NCBI GenBank assembly: GCA_030762935.1
Contig: CM060883.1
Span: 99,014,501 to 99,078,500, forward strand
Reading direction: 5' to 3'
DNA length: 64,000 nt
From: Hymenopus coronatus
Lineage: Eukaryota; Arthropoda; Insecta; Mantodea; Hymenopodidae
Of the stretch, positions 11,027 through 23,028 are shown piece by piece. The first letter of the stretch is position 1. Every line of letters starts with the position of its first letter. Made by a program: the position numbers and the translations under genes. The notes below the pieces were generated by a model. It made no database searches, had not been told where the DNA came from, and worked only from the letters and a program-made list of their open reading frames with translations.

Positions 11027-11212
11027 GTTTCTAGGTCCGCAAGTTACATGCGAATATCTTCCAAATTACAAACTGAATAACATAAGCAACAATACCACGT
11101 AAGAAAATTCACTCAATCTTGTACAAATAAATACTTTACATACTAAGAACTGACGCTCGCGGCAGTGACGTTACAATAATTGCTTATTCAACATTATTGA
11201 AAATAGTACAAG
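11027..11212. other. Short spacer before copy B
   Basis: AT-rich, no gene seen. It ends at the left TSD of copy B, CATAGAGACTGCA (11213-11225). Confidence 0.5.
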
Positions 11213-11683
11213 CATAGAGACTGCATCCCCCCAGGGGCCTACTACGGTAGGTACGGGTTATTCGCACCCGGGGTCCCGAGCCACCTTGACTCCCTCTGTG
11301 GGCAACCTCAGAGTGGTGAGGGAGTCACTAGGTCAAAATGCCCACCCACGTGTAGTCCGTGCGTGGAGACCCGTGTCGGTGAAAAGGAATATCCTGGTTG
11401 GTTGAGGGTTGCGTACCTGAGCCTGGCTTCTGTCTTTCAGTAACTGGGGAGGGTGCGCAGCCTAATACACCGCTTTGGTTTCTGATTTGCCTAAACGGGA
11501 GGCTAGGGACTAACCCACCCCTAGTCAATCGGCCAGGACTAGGTATTACACCGAACTCCAGGGTGAGTGGGACGGCGAGCCCGCTATATCCCCTGTGTAG
11601 CCCTGTCACCCCAGTGGGGTGACCCCTCGTTGGGCTCCGTGGTGGGTGGGGAGCACTGGGGGATGAGTTTATACCATGATTTT

Positions 11684-13141
11684 ATGGCACCAAAACTAAA
11701 ACCCCTTAATTTAAAAGCAGACGTTGGAAAGGAAGTAGTCGAGTCATGTGGTCCTCGCTACTTGGTTATTCATAGGACAGAGGAAGGTAAGAAGTTCCTT
11801 ACGGTGGGCCCTTTTACTATCCAAAAGGGTCTCGATGCCATTGCTGGTCCGGTTAAATCCTGCGTTCGAGCTCGCAATGGTACACTTCTTGTCGAAGCCA
11901 ACTCCGCCTCGCAAGCTGCAAGGATACTTAAAGCCACCATGTTAGCCAGCTATCCAGTGAAGGTCGAGGTGCACAAGTCGCTGAACTCCTCTCGCGGTGT
12001 AGTAACAACCCGCGCGTTGGACGGTTTGTCCATTGAGGAGATCCAAGAAAATCTTGCGACTCAGGGTGTCTCATCTGTTTATCGGGTACAACGTAAGATC
12101 AACGGTGAATTCCTGCCTATTCGTACCCTGTTTCTTACTTTTGATCGGGTTGATCTGCCTCAAAAGATTAGAGCAGGGTATGAAGCCATCGAAGTTAGGC
12201 CTTATATACCCAATCCGCTGAGGTGCTTTAAATGCCAACGTTTTGGTCACACTAGTGAGTTGTGTACCGGCAAGTCCACCTGCGTCCACTGCGGTGACAT
12301 CTCCCACGATGGGGCTTGTGCTTCAGCTCCATCGTGTGTGAACTGTAACGGGGAACACCCATCTAGTTCCCGAGGCTGCCCCCGTTTTGCAGAGGAACGA
12401 GCGATCCAGGAGATACGGGTGAAAGAGAAGGTGTCCTTCTTGGAAGCCCGGAAGCTCCTGCGACTCCGCCAACCCTCTGCCCCGAAGTCCGGTACCTATA
12501 GCTCAGTTGCAGCTAAACCGGTACCGCGTCGGGAAATCGCAACACAGACCGGCGATATGAACGGGGCTACAATTGCGGAAAAGGTTATTTTAGCCCAAGC
12601 GCTGCCAAAGCCTTCGGCACCTACACCCAAGTTGATATCAACATCTGCCAAATCCGCCAGCTTACAGAATAGTCCTGCACACTTGTCACCGAAAGCCTCG
12701 ACCTCGGGATCTAAAGCTGGTAAAATCACGACGTCTTCTGCCCCGGAAAAACAGTTTAAGACCAAGTATGTACGACAAGACTTCTTGAAAGAGAATGTGC
12801 AATCTATTACAAAGTCATATAAGGGTAAGAAAAGTACACGCAACTCCACACGTGTATCCTCCTCTGAAGGGTCATCTGGGGAGGAGGGCGTGAATCGGCG
12901 ACGGCCGTCTTCGCCGATCAGCACATCCAATCGGTTCGAACTACTCGGACCGAAAACTGCTCTTGAAAAAGGGACCTCCCTTGTGGAGGAGATGGACCAG
13001 GAGGATTCTGCCGCCACTGCCAGAGGGACAGTGCGGAAACGGCAGGATCTTGCTCCTGAAAATAGTACTAGCCCAACGCCTAAGAAGAACAAATTGAACC
13101 GACCAGCTAATCCCAATCTGCAGATGCGTCTTTTGATTTGA
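11684..13141 (+). CDS. Copy B ORF1: Gag-like protein
   Basis: This 485-aa protein is the homologue of copy A ORF1, with all three zinc knuckles kept. Within the third knuckle the residue before the last Cys is G instead of D. The N-terminal variable segment reads LNLKAD where A has LNKD. The start matches the conserved MAPKLKP start of the other copies. The frame stays open upstream to 11567, but that is leader sequence and not conserved as protein. It is intact although the downstream ORF2 is dead. Confidence 0.88.
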   Translation: MAPKLKPLNLKADVGKEVVESCGPRYLVIHRTEEGKKFLTVGPFTIQKGLDAIAGPVKSCVRARNGTLLVEANSASQAARILKATMLASYPVKVEVHKSLNSSRGVVTTRALDGLSIEEIQENLATQGVSSVYRVQRKINGEFLPIRTLFLTFDRVDLPQKIRAGYEAIEVRPYIPNPLRCFKCQRFGHTSELCTGKSTCVHCGDISHDGACASAPSCVNCNGEHPSSSRGCPRFAEERAIQEIRVKEKVSFLEARKLLRLRQPSAPKSGTYSSVAAKPVPRREIATQTGDMNGATIAEKVILAQALPKPSAPTPKLISTSAKSASLQNSPAHLSPKASTSGSKAGKITTSSAPEKQFKTKYVRQDFLKENVQSITKSYKGKKSTRNSTRVSSSEGSSGEEGVNRRRPSSPISTSNRFELLGPKTALEKGTSLVEEMDQEDSAATARGTVRKRQDLAPENSTSPTPKKNKLNRPANPNLQMRLLI

Positions 13142-13163
13142 AACTTATCCCATAATATACTCA

Positions 13164-16100
13164 ATGGCTATCCTCCATTGGTGCATACGCGGAATTCGAC
13201 CACATCGACCAGAGCTTGACTTGTTGCTGCGCCAGCATGAACCCTTGGCTGTATGCTTACAAGAGACGAAGCTCCGTCCACAGGACACCGTTACCATCAG
13301 GCAGTACTCCTCCGTACGATGAGATTTATCCCCGGAGGACAGTGTCCCGGCACATGGGGGCACTATGATGCTTATTCGAGATGATATTTTTGCCAACTCC
13401 GTACCCATACAATCTGCAATCCAGTCCGTTGCTCTCAGCATTAAGCTACCCTCCGCTTCATTCACCATTTGCAGTATCTATTTGCCTCCATCTGCGGACC
13501 TCTCGCACAGCGAATTAGAACATCTCAGTTCGCAGTTGCCACCACCCTTTTTATTGGTAGGCGACGTGAATGCCCATCACCCTCTTTGGGGCTCTCCTCG
13601 GGCTTGTGCGAGAGGTACGCTACTTAAAGACTTCTTGGATAGTCAGAATCTTGCTCTCTTGAACACCGGAGAGCCCACCTTTCTATCTGACGCATTTCAT
13701 AGTTTTTCACACATTGACATTGCAATTTGTTCCCCTCAGCTGGCAGTCACCTTATGCTGGAATATCATCTCGGATTTGCATTCTAGTGACCACTTTCCTT
13801 GTCGTATTAGTGTCTTGACACCCGTTGTATGTTCCACCCGTTTACCTAGTTGGCGCCTAGACCACGCCAGCTGGGAACTGTACTCCCACTTGGCTGAATT
13901 TAGCTACGAAGAGCACGACTCTGTGAACCACTTGGTCGAACATCTCACAGGGACCATTCTTTCTGCTGCTGAGCAATCCATTCCGCGTTCGACTGGCTAC
14001 AGCCGTCGATTTCCGGTACCTTGGTGGACCGATGACTGTCGGGATGCTATTCGCGCTCGCAGACGAGCTCTACGGGTTTTCCAGCGTTTTCCTACACTAG
14101 ATAACCTGATACACTATAAACGGATGCGTGCACATTCTAGGCGGGTTATTAAGGATAGCAAAAAGATGTCATGGAATAAATTCGTGGGTTCCTTTAATCG
14201 ACATACACCTTCCTCTGTCGTATGGGATAAGTTAAAAGACGTGTGGCTGGGAAACCGAACCATATGGCCATCGCCGGTCTCAAAACACCTACCGGAGCTG
14301 TTGTTGATACATTTGACGTGGCGAATACTTTAGGCAGTGCTTTCGCTCAGGTGTCTAGCGCAGGCAATTATTCCCCTGAGTTTCTTACAGTTAAGAATCA
14401 GGTGGAATCTCAAGAATTCTCGTTTCTTTCTGGCAACCTTGAGGATTATAATCGCCTTTTCACCCTGGCAGAGCTAGACAATGCACTCTCCTCTTCACGA
14501 CACTCAGCACCAGGTCCAGATGGTATCCACGTCCAAATGTTGCAACATCTCTCTCCTGATGGCAAAGATTTCCTACTCGAGGTCTATAATCGTGTCTGGG
14601 TTGATGGCATTTTCCCAGACAAGTGGCGGAAGGCCACCATCATACCCATTCTTAAACCTGGAAAGGACCGCCATCTTCCTTCCAGTTACCGTCCTATTTC
14701 CCTCACCAGTTGCGTGTGCAAGGTGATGGAACGCATGATCAATGGACGGTTGGTGTGGTGGCTGGAATCCCACAATCTTCTGACGAACATCCAGTGTGGC
14801 TTTCGACGACGACGTTCAACTGCTGACCACCTTGTCTCTCTGTCAACTCAGATTATGGACGGGTTTCTTAAGAACAGCCCCACAGTTGGGATATTTTTTG
14901 ACCTCGAGAAGGCCTACGACACGTGTTGGCGGGCGGGAATATTGCGTTCTCTGCACAACTGGAACATACGTGGACGCCTACCGTTGGTCATTCAGGAGTT
15001 TATGCGGGACCGCGTTTTTCGAGTGAGGGTGGGCTCGGTTTTTTCTAACCATTTTATTCAAGAGAACGGAGTGCCGCAGGGCTCGGTACTCAGCGAAACT
15101 CTATTTGCTATTGCGATAAATTCCATATCACTATGTGTGCCTCAAGGTGTCACTTCCTGTTTATTCGTGGACGACTTTGCCATCTTCTGTACTTCTCAGC
15201 GTACACCGTTTTTGGAACGCCGTCTCCAGCGGTGTTTGGACAATCTCTATGCTTGGAGCTCGAAACACGATTTTCGTTTCTCCGCTGAGAAGACAGTCTG
15301 CGTTAACTTCTGGCGCCGTAAGTGGCAAATGCCGCCGTCTCTTCGACTCGGGCCAGATTTACTTCCTTTCGCAGACGAAGCGAGATTCCTTGGTTTGATC
15401 TTCGATCGGAAACTTTGTTGGGCACCACAAATAGCACAGCTTAGAGCACGATGTGACCGTTCTCTAAATCTTTTACGGATACTAAGTGGCAAGTCTTGGG
15501 GTGCGGATCGGACGGCATTGCTCCGTCTTTATCGTGCTGTGATTCGTTCGAAGTTGGACTATGGCAGCATTGTGTATTCTTCAGCTCGACCTTCAGTGCT
15601 CAGAAGGTTAGACACAGTCCATAACCAGGGCATCCGTGTGGCCGTTGGAGCTTTTCCAACGAGCCCAGTTGTTAGCCTCTACGCCGAATCGGGAGAGCCT
15701 CCTCTGCGTTGTCGGCGTGATGTCCTGCTTGCTAATTATGGCTGTGGGCTGAAGTGTATGACTGAGCATCCAACTTATCACGCGTTTTTCTCCCCTGAGC
15801 TGCACGAGCGATACCGCCTCCGCTCTCTGAGCCCCAGGCCAGCAGGTTTTCGTTTCCGTGAGCTTCTACGCCAGCACCATGTTGACATTCCTCAGCTGTT
15901 ATCCAAGGGAGAGAGTATACACCCCCCTTGGTTACGCGCCACCTCCCATGTCCATCTCGGGATGACGCTCTACGGGAAATCTGTTACGCCTCTTGATAGT
16001 ATTCGTCGTTGCTTTTTAGAATTTTTATCCAAATACAGTGGCCGTATTTGTATTTACACCGATGGTAGTAAGAGCCCCGACGGTGTTGGATGTGCCTTTG

Positions 16101-16204
16101 TCACTGGCACCGCAACTTCTACTTACGGTTTGCCTAGTTGCCCATCTATATATTCTGCCGAGCTATATGCTATTTATCAAGCCCTTCTGTATATTCGACG
16201 TCGA
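13164..16204 (+). pseudogene. Copy B ORF2, 5' part, broken
   Basis: This corresponds to residues 1 to about 1014 of ORF2. Lesions: AAC to TGC at codon 7 replaces the endonuclease Asn of the HWNIRG motif with Cys. TGT to TGA at 13320-13322 stops translation at codon 53. A two-base insertion near 14233-14236 shifts the frame before the RT domain. The RT part (14243 onward) is otherwise open, with FVDD kept, and RNase H begins with TDGS. It is then cut at 16204 by copy C; the B frame would read 8 codons into C and stop at 16226-16228. Confidence 0.93.
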
Positions 16205-16664
16205 CCCCCCAGGGGCCTACTACGGTAGGTACGGGTTAGGCGCACCCGGGGTCCCGAGCCACCTTGACTCCCTCTGTGGGCAACCTCAGAGTGGTGAGGG
16301 AGTCAGTAGGTCAAAATGCCCACCCACGTGTAGGCCGTGCGTGGAGACCCGTGTCGGTGAAAAGGAATATCCTGGTTGGTTGAGGGTTGCGTACCTGAGC
16401 CTGGGCTTCTGTCTTTCAGTAACTGGGGAGGGTGCGCAGCCTAATACACCGCTTTGGTTTCTGATTTGCCTAAACGGGAGGCTAGGGACTAACCCACCCC
16501 TAGTCAATCGGCCAGGACTAGGTATTACACCGAGCTCCAGGGTGAGTGGGACGGCGAGCCCGCTATATCCCCTGTGTAGCCCTGTCACCCCAGTGGGGTG
16601 ACCCCTCGTTGGGCTCCGTGGTGGGTGGGGAGCACTGGGGGATGAATTTATACAATTTTTTTTT

Positions 16665-18122
16665 ATGGCACCAAAACTTAAACCCCTGATTTCAAATAAA
16701 GACGTTGGAAAGGAAGTAGTCGAGTCATGTGGTCCTCGCTACTTGGTTATTCATAGGACAGAGGAAGGTAAGAAGTTCCTTACGGTGAGCCCTTTTACTA
16801 TCCAAAAGGGTCTCGATGCCATTGCTGGTCCGGTCAAATCTTGCGTTCGAGCTCGCAACGGTACACTTCTTGTCGAAGCCAACTCCGCCTCGCAAGCTGC
16901 AAGGATACTTAAAGCCACCACGTTAGCCAGCTATCCAGTGAAGGTCGAGGTGCACAAGTCGCTGAACTCCTCCCGCGGTGTAGTAACAACCCTCGCGTTG
17001 GACGGTTTGTCCATTGAGGAGATCCAAGAAAATCTTGCGACTCAGGGTGTCTCAGCTGTTTATCGGGTACAACGTAAGATCAACGGTGAATTCCTGCCTA
17101 CTCGTACCCTGTTTCTTACTTTTGATCGGGTTGATCTGCCTCAAAAGATTAGAGCAGGGTATGAAGCCATCGAAGTTAGGCCTTATATACCCAATCCGCT
17201 GAGGTGCTTTAAATGCCAACGTTTTGGTCACACTAGTGAGTTGTGTACCGGCAAGTCCACCTGCGTCCACTGCGGTGACACCTCCCACGATGGGGCTTGT
17301 GCTTCAGCTCCATCGTGTGTGAACTGTAACGGGGAACACCCATCTAGTTCCCGAGACTGCCCCCGTTTTGCAGAGGAACGAGCGATCCAGGAGATACGGG
17401 TGAAAGAGAAGGTGTCCTTCTTGGAAGCCCGGAAGCTCCTGCGACTCCGCTAACCCTCTGCCCCGAGGTCCGGTACCTATAGCTCAGTTGCAGCTAAACC
17501 GGTACCGCGTCGGGAAATCGCAACACAGACCGGCGATATGAACGGGGCTACAATTGCGGAAAAGGTTATTTTAGCCCAAGCGCTGCCAAAGCCTTCGGCA
17601 CCTTCACCCAAGTTGGTATCAACATCTGCCAAATCCGCCAGCTTACAGAATAGTCCTGCACACTTGTCACCTAAAGCCTCGACCTCCGGAACTAAAGCTA
17701 TTAAATTCACGACGTCTTCTGCCCCAGAAAAACAGTTTAAGACCAAGTATGTACGACAAGACTTTTTGAAACAGAATGTGCAATCTATTACCAAGTCATC
17801 TAAAGGTAAGAAAAGTTCACGCAACTCCACACGTGTATCCTCCTCTGAAGGGTCATCTGGGGAGGAGGGCGTGAATCGGCGACGGCCGTCTTCGCCGATC
17901 AGCACATCCAATCAGTTCGAACTACTTGGACCGAAAACTGCTCTTGAAAAAGGGACCTCCCTTGTGGAGGAGATGGACCAGGAGGATTCTGCCGCCACTG
18001 CCAGAGGGACAGTGCGGAAACGGCAGGATCGTGCTCCTGAAAATAGTACTAGCCCAACGCCTAAGAAGAACAAATTGAACCGACCAGCTAATCCCAATCT
18101 GCAGAAGCGTCTTTCGATTTGA
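16665..18122 (+). pseudogene. Copy C ORF1 with one internal stop
   Basis: This would encode 485 aa like copy D, with the same ISNKDVG N-terminal variant. CAA to TAA at 17451-17453 stops it after residue 262, just past the zinc knuckles. The frame then stays open from 17454 to the normal stop. The truncated product would keep all three knuckles but lose the Ser/Pro-rich tail. Confidence 0.92.
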
Positions 18123-18144
18123 AACTTATCCCATAATATACTCA

Positions 18145-21100
18145 ATGGCTATCCTCCATTGGAACATACGCGGAATTCGACCACATCGACCAGAGCTTGA
18201 CTTGTTGCTGCGCCAGCATGAACCCTTGGCTGTGTGTTTACAAGAGACGAAGCTCCGTCCACAGGACACCGTTACCATCAGGCAGTACTCCTGCGTACGA
18301 TGTGATTTATCCCTGGAGGACGGTGTCCCGGCACATGGGGGCACTATGATGCTTATTCGAGATGATATTTTTGCCAACTCCGTACCCATACAATCTGCAA
18401 TCCAGTCCGTTGCTGTCAGCATTAAGCTACCCTCCGCTTCATTCACCATTTGGAGTATCTATTTGCCTCCATCTGCGGACCTCTCGCACAGCGGCTTAGA
18501 ACACCTCATTTCGCAGTTGCCAACACCCTTTTTATTGGTAGGCGACGTGAATGCCCATCACCCTCTTTGGGGCTCTCCTCGGGCTAGTGCGAGAGGTACG
18601 CTACTTAAAGACTTCTTGGATAGTCAGAATCTTGCTCTCTTGAACACCGGAGAGCCCACCTTTCTATCTGACGCATTTCATAGTTTTTCACACATTGACA
18701 TTGCAATTTGTTCCCCTCAGCTGGCAGTCACCTTATGCTGGAATATCATCTCGGATTTGCATTCTAGTGACCACTTTCCTTGTCGTATTAGTGTCTTGAC
18801 ACCCGTTGTATGTTCCACCCGTTTACCTAGTTGGCGCCTAGACCACCCAGCTGGGAACTGTACTCCCACTTGGCTGAATTTAGCTACGAAGAGCACGACT
18901 CTGTGAACCACTTGGTCGAACATCTCACAGGGACCATTCTTTCTGCTGCTGAGCAATCCATTCCGCGTTCGACTGGCTACAGCCGTCGATTTCCGGTACC
19001 TTGTTGGACCGCTGACTGTCGGGATGCTATTCGCGCTCGCAGACGAGCTCTACGGGTTTTCCAGCGTTTTCCTACACTGGATAACCTGATACACTATAAA
19101 CGGATGCGTGCACATTCTAGGCGGGTTATTAAGGATAGCAAAAAGATGTCATGGAATAAATTCGTGGGTTCCTTTAATCGACATACACCTTCCTCTGTCG
19201 TATGGGATAAGTTAAGACGTGTGGCTGGGAAACCGAACCATATGCCCATCGCCGGTCTCAAAACACCTACCGGAGCTGTTGTTGATACATTTGACGTGGC
19301 GAATACTTTAGGCAGTGCTTTCGCTGAGGTGTCTAGCTCAGGCAACTATTCCCCTGAGTTTCTTACAGTTAAGAACCAGGTGGAATCTCAAGAATTCTCG
19401 TTTCTTTCTGGCAACCTTGAGGATTATAATCGCCTTTTCACCCTGGCAGAGCTAGACAATGCACTCTCCTCTTCACGACACTCAGCACCAGGTCCAGATG
19501 GTATCCACGTCCAAATGTTGCAACATCTCTCCCCTGATGGCAAAGATTTCCTACTCGAGGTCTATAATCGTGTCTGGGTTGATGGCATTTTTCCAGACAA
19601 GTGGCGGGAGGCCACCATCATACCCATTCTTAAACCTGGAAAGGACCGCCATCTTCCTTCCAGTTACCGTCCTATTTCCCTCACCAGTTGCGTGTGCAAG
19701 GTGATGGAACGCATGATCAATGGACGGTTGGTGTGGTGGCTGGAATCCCACAATCTTCTGACGAACATCCAGTGTGGCTTTCGACGACGACGTTCAACTG
19801 CTGACCACCTTGTCTCTCTGTCAACTCAGATTATGGACGGGTTTCTTAAGAACAGCCCCACAGTTGGGATATTTTTTGACCTCGAGAAGGCCTACGACAC
19901 GTGTTGGCGGGCGGGAATATTGCGTTCTCTGCACAACTGGAACATACGTGGACGCCTACCGTTGGTCATTCAGGAGTTTATGCGGGACCGCGTTTTTCGA
20001 GTGAGGGTGGGTTCGGTTTTTTCTAACCATTTTATTCAAGAGAACGGAGTGCCGCAGGGCTCGGTACTCAGCGTGACTCTATTTGCTATTGCCATAAATT
20101 CCATATCACTATGTGTGCCTCAAGGTGTCTCTTCCTGTTTATTCGTGGACGACTTTGCCATCTTCTGTACTTCTCAGCGTACACCGTTTTTGGAACGCCG
20201 TCTCCAGCGGTGTTTGGACAATCTCTATGCATGGAGCTCGAAACACGGTTTTCGTTTCTCCGCTGAGAAGACAGTCTGCGTTAACTTCTGGCGCCGTAAG
20301 TGGCAAATGCCGCCGTCTCTTCGACTCGGGCCAGATTTACTTCCTTTCGCAGACGAGGCGAGATTCCTTGGTTTGATCTTCGATCGGAAACTTTGTTGGG
20401 CACCACAAATAGCACAGCTTAGAGCACGATGTGACCGTTCTCTAAATCTTTTACGGATACTAAGTGGCAAGTCTTGGGGTGCGGATCGGACGGCATTGCT
20501 CCGTCTTTATCGTGCTGTGATTCGTTCGAAGTTGGACTATGGCAGCATTGTGTATTCTTCAGCTCGACCTTCAGTGCTCAGAAGGTTAGACACAGTCCAT
20601 AACCAGGGCATCCGTGTGGCCGTTGGAGCTTTTCCAACGAGCCCAGTTGTTAGCCTCTACGCCGAATCGGGAGAACCTCCTCTGCGTTGTCGGCGTGATG
20701 TCCTGCTTGCTAATTATGGCTGTGGGCTGAAGTGTATGCCTGGGCATCCAACTTATCACGCGTTTTTCTCCCCTGAGCTGCACGAGCGATACTGCCTCCG
20801 CTCTCTGAGCCCCAGGCCAGCAGGTTTTCGTTTCCGTGAGCTTCTACGCCAGCACCATGTTGACATTCCTCGGCTGTTATCCAAGGGAGAGAGTATACAC
20901 CCCCCTTGGTTACGCGCTACCTCCCATGTCGATCTCGGGATGACGCTCTACGGGAAATCTGTTACGCCTCTTGATAGTATTCGTCGTTGCTTTTTAGAAT
21001 TTTTATCCAAATACAGTGGCCGTATTAATATTTACACCAATGGTAGTTAGAGCCCCGACGGTGTTGGATGTGCCTTTGTAACTGGCACCGCAACTTCTAC

Positions 21101-21832
21101 TTACGGTTTGCCTAGTTGCACATCTATATATTCTGCCGAGCTATATGCTATTTATCAAGCCCTTCTGTATATTCGACGTCGAAAATTAGGTGACTGCCTT
21201 ATTCTTAGTGATTCCCTTAGTGCCCTTCAGAGCATTCGTGAGCTGTACAATTACCATCCTTTGGTGCAGCGCATCCAGGACGTTCTCCACATTTTGCACG
21301 CTTCTGGTTTTAATGTGGAGTGCGCATGGATTCCTGGACACGTTGGCTTGCCAGGGAATGACACGGCGGATTTGGCAGCGAAATCGGCAGTCACAGCGCC
21401 CAGTGTTACGACTACCCATTCAACAGCAGAAGATTTTAGAGTGGCTGTACGGAGAGCCGTTTTTTCGACTTGGCATGCGGAGTGGTCGGCTCTCCGTGGT
21501 AATAAGCTGCGAGAGGTGAAGGACCTCCCTATCAACTGGGTAACCTCCTCTCGTTTATTCCGCCGGGAGGAGGTAGTACTAGCTCGGCTAAGAATTGGCC
21601 ACTGTATTTTTACGCACAGTTACCTTTTTAAACGTGAACCTGCTCCTGTCTGTGCGTCTGTGGGGAGGCACAGACAGTTCGTCTTGTGTTGCTGGAGTGT
21701 GGTCACCTGGCACACATTCGGTCATCTATGGGCATGCCGGCCTCTCTTGCTGAGGTCCTGGCAGATGACCCAAGAGCAGTGGACAGGGTTTTTAAATTTT
21801 TAGCAAAACTTTCTTTTACCTTGACGTTTTAG
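18145..21832 (+). pseudogene. Copy C ORF2, multiply broken
   Basis: The endonuclease is open to a one-base deletion near 18845 (missing G after GACCAC), which shifts the frame. From about 18831 the RT is open in the corrected frame with FVDD intact. In RNase H, GAT to AAT at 21039-21041 changes catalytic D966 to N, and AAG to TAG at 21048-21050 stops the frame three codons on. Another one-base deletion near 21654 falls in the C-terminal zinc motif. The normal stop position corresponds to 21830-21832. Confidence 0.93.
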
Positions 21833-22100
21833 TGTGATAGCAGTTTTTTTTTTAAACTCTTTTAATTTTAATGTGTTGATTTTAGATGGTGTTTTATATC
21901 CAGCTCTGTTTAGAGGGCTGGGCATTCTGTTACTTCCGTTTCAACTGTGTTAGCTCTTTTACTTGTGTTTTTTCCTTTTTTTTTTTTTTTTTTTTTGGTA
22001 TTTTGCTTACTGCCTATTGCCAAGTTTTAATCGTAAGGGCGCTTATGACCTCGGCAGTTGAGCGCCCTTAAACACCATTATCATCATCATTCGACGTCGA

Positions 22101-22751
22101 AAATTAGGTGACTGCCTTATTCTTAGTGATTCCCTTAGTGCCCTTCAGAGCATTCGTGAGCTGTACAATTACCATCCTTTGGTGCAGCGCATCCAGGACG
22201 TTCTCCACATTTTGCACGCTTCTGGTTTTAATGTGGAGTGCGCATAGATTCCTGGACACGTTAGCTTGCCAGGGAATGACACGGCGGATTTGGCAGCGAA
22301 ATCGGTAGTCACAGCGCCCAGTGTTACGATTACCCATTCAACAGCAGAAGATTTTAGAGTGGCTGTACGGAGAGCCGTTTTTTCGACTTGGCATGCGGAG
22401 TGGTCGGCTCTCCGTGGTAATAAGCTGCGAGAGGTGAAGGACCTCCCTGTCAACTGGGTAACCTCCTCTCGTTTATTCCGCCGGGAGGAGGTAGTACTAG
22501 CTCGGCTAAGAATTGGCCACTGTATTTTTACTCACAGTTACCTTTTTAAACGTGAACCTGCTCCTGTCTGTGCGCTCTGTGGGGAGGCACAGACAGTTCG
22601 TCATGTGTTGCTGGAGTGTGGTCACCTGGCGCACATTCGGTCATCTATGGGCATGCCGGCCTCTCTTGCTGAGGTCCTGGCAGATGACCCAAGAGCAGTG
22701 GACAGGGTTTTTAAATTTTTAGCAAAACTTTCTTTTACCTTGACGTTTTAG
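22101..22751 (+). pseudogene. Copy B ORF2, 3' part, with stop
   Basis: Corresponds to about residues 1014-1229. TGG to TAG at 22245-22247 gives a stop where the other copies have the Trp of CAWIPGH. Downstream, the fourth RNase H Asp (GNDTAD) and the CX2CX7HX4C motif are intact, and the frame is open to the normal stop. Confidence 0.92.
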
Positions 22752-22887
22752 TGTGATAGCAGTTTTTTTTTTTAAACTCTTTTAATTTTAATGTGTTGAT
22801 TTTAGATGGAGTTTTATATCCAGCTCTGTTTAGAGGGTTGGACCGTTCTGTTACTTCCGTTTCAACTGTGTTAGCTGTTTTACTTGT

Positions 22888-22922
<35 letters not shown>

Positions 22923-23015
22923 TATTTTCTTACCTCCTATTGCCAAGTCTTAATCGTAAGGGCGCTTATGACCTCGGCAGTTGAGCGCCCTTAAACACCA
23001 TTATCATCTTATCAT
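22101..23015 (+). mobile_element. Retrotransposon copy B, 3' part
   Basis: Continuation of copy B after the nested copy C. It encodes the end of RNase H, the C-terminal zinc motif, a 3' UTR with an expanded T tract of about 33 (22889-22921), the terminal hairpin and a tail ATTATCATCTTATCAT that is an interrupted form of the CAT repeat. The right TSD CATAGAGACTGCA is at 23016-23028. Confidence 0.95.
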
Positions 23016-23028
23016 CATAGAGACTGCA

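Larger units (their letters stand above)
11227..16204 (+). mobile_element. Retrotransposon copy B, 5' part (interrupted by copy C)
   Basis: Copy B begins with the standard leader after the TSD CATAGAGACTGCA (11213-11225, repeated at 23016-23028). It runs to 16204, where copy C is inserted in the RNase H coding region; the remainder resumes at 22101. Excluding C and its TSD, B totals about 5.89 kb, so it was full length before interruption. The leader has a one-base deletion near 11427 that shifts the upstream frame. ORF1 is open; ORF2 is broken. Confidence 0.95.
16205..22088 (+). mobile_element. Retrotransposon copy C, full length, nested in copy B
   Basis: About 5.88 kb, flanked by ATTCGACGTCGA at 16193-16204 and 22089-22100. 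B's coding sequence resumes exactly after the right duplicate, which shows C inserted into an existing B copy. The TSD lies in a perfect 12-bp palindrome TTCGACGTCGAA. The leader and ORF1 start are nearly identical to copy D. Both ORFs carry inactivating changes, so C decayed after, or arrived dead on, insertion. Confidence 0.97.

Noticed and set aside
11567..11683. N-terminal extension of copy B ORF1
   Set aside because: This is leader sequence that happens to be stop-free in B only; the conserved start in all copies is MAPKxKP.
16038..16601. 187-codon frame crossing the B/C junction
   Set aside because: It is in the wrong frame for RNase H and reads into C's leader; it is an accident of the insertion.
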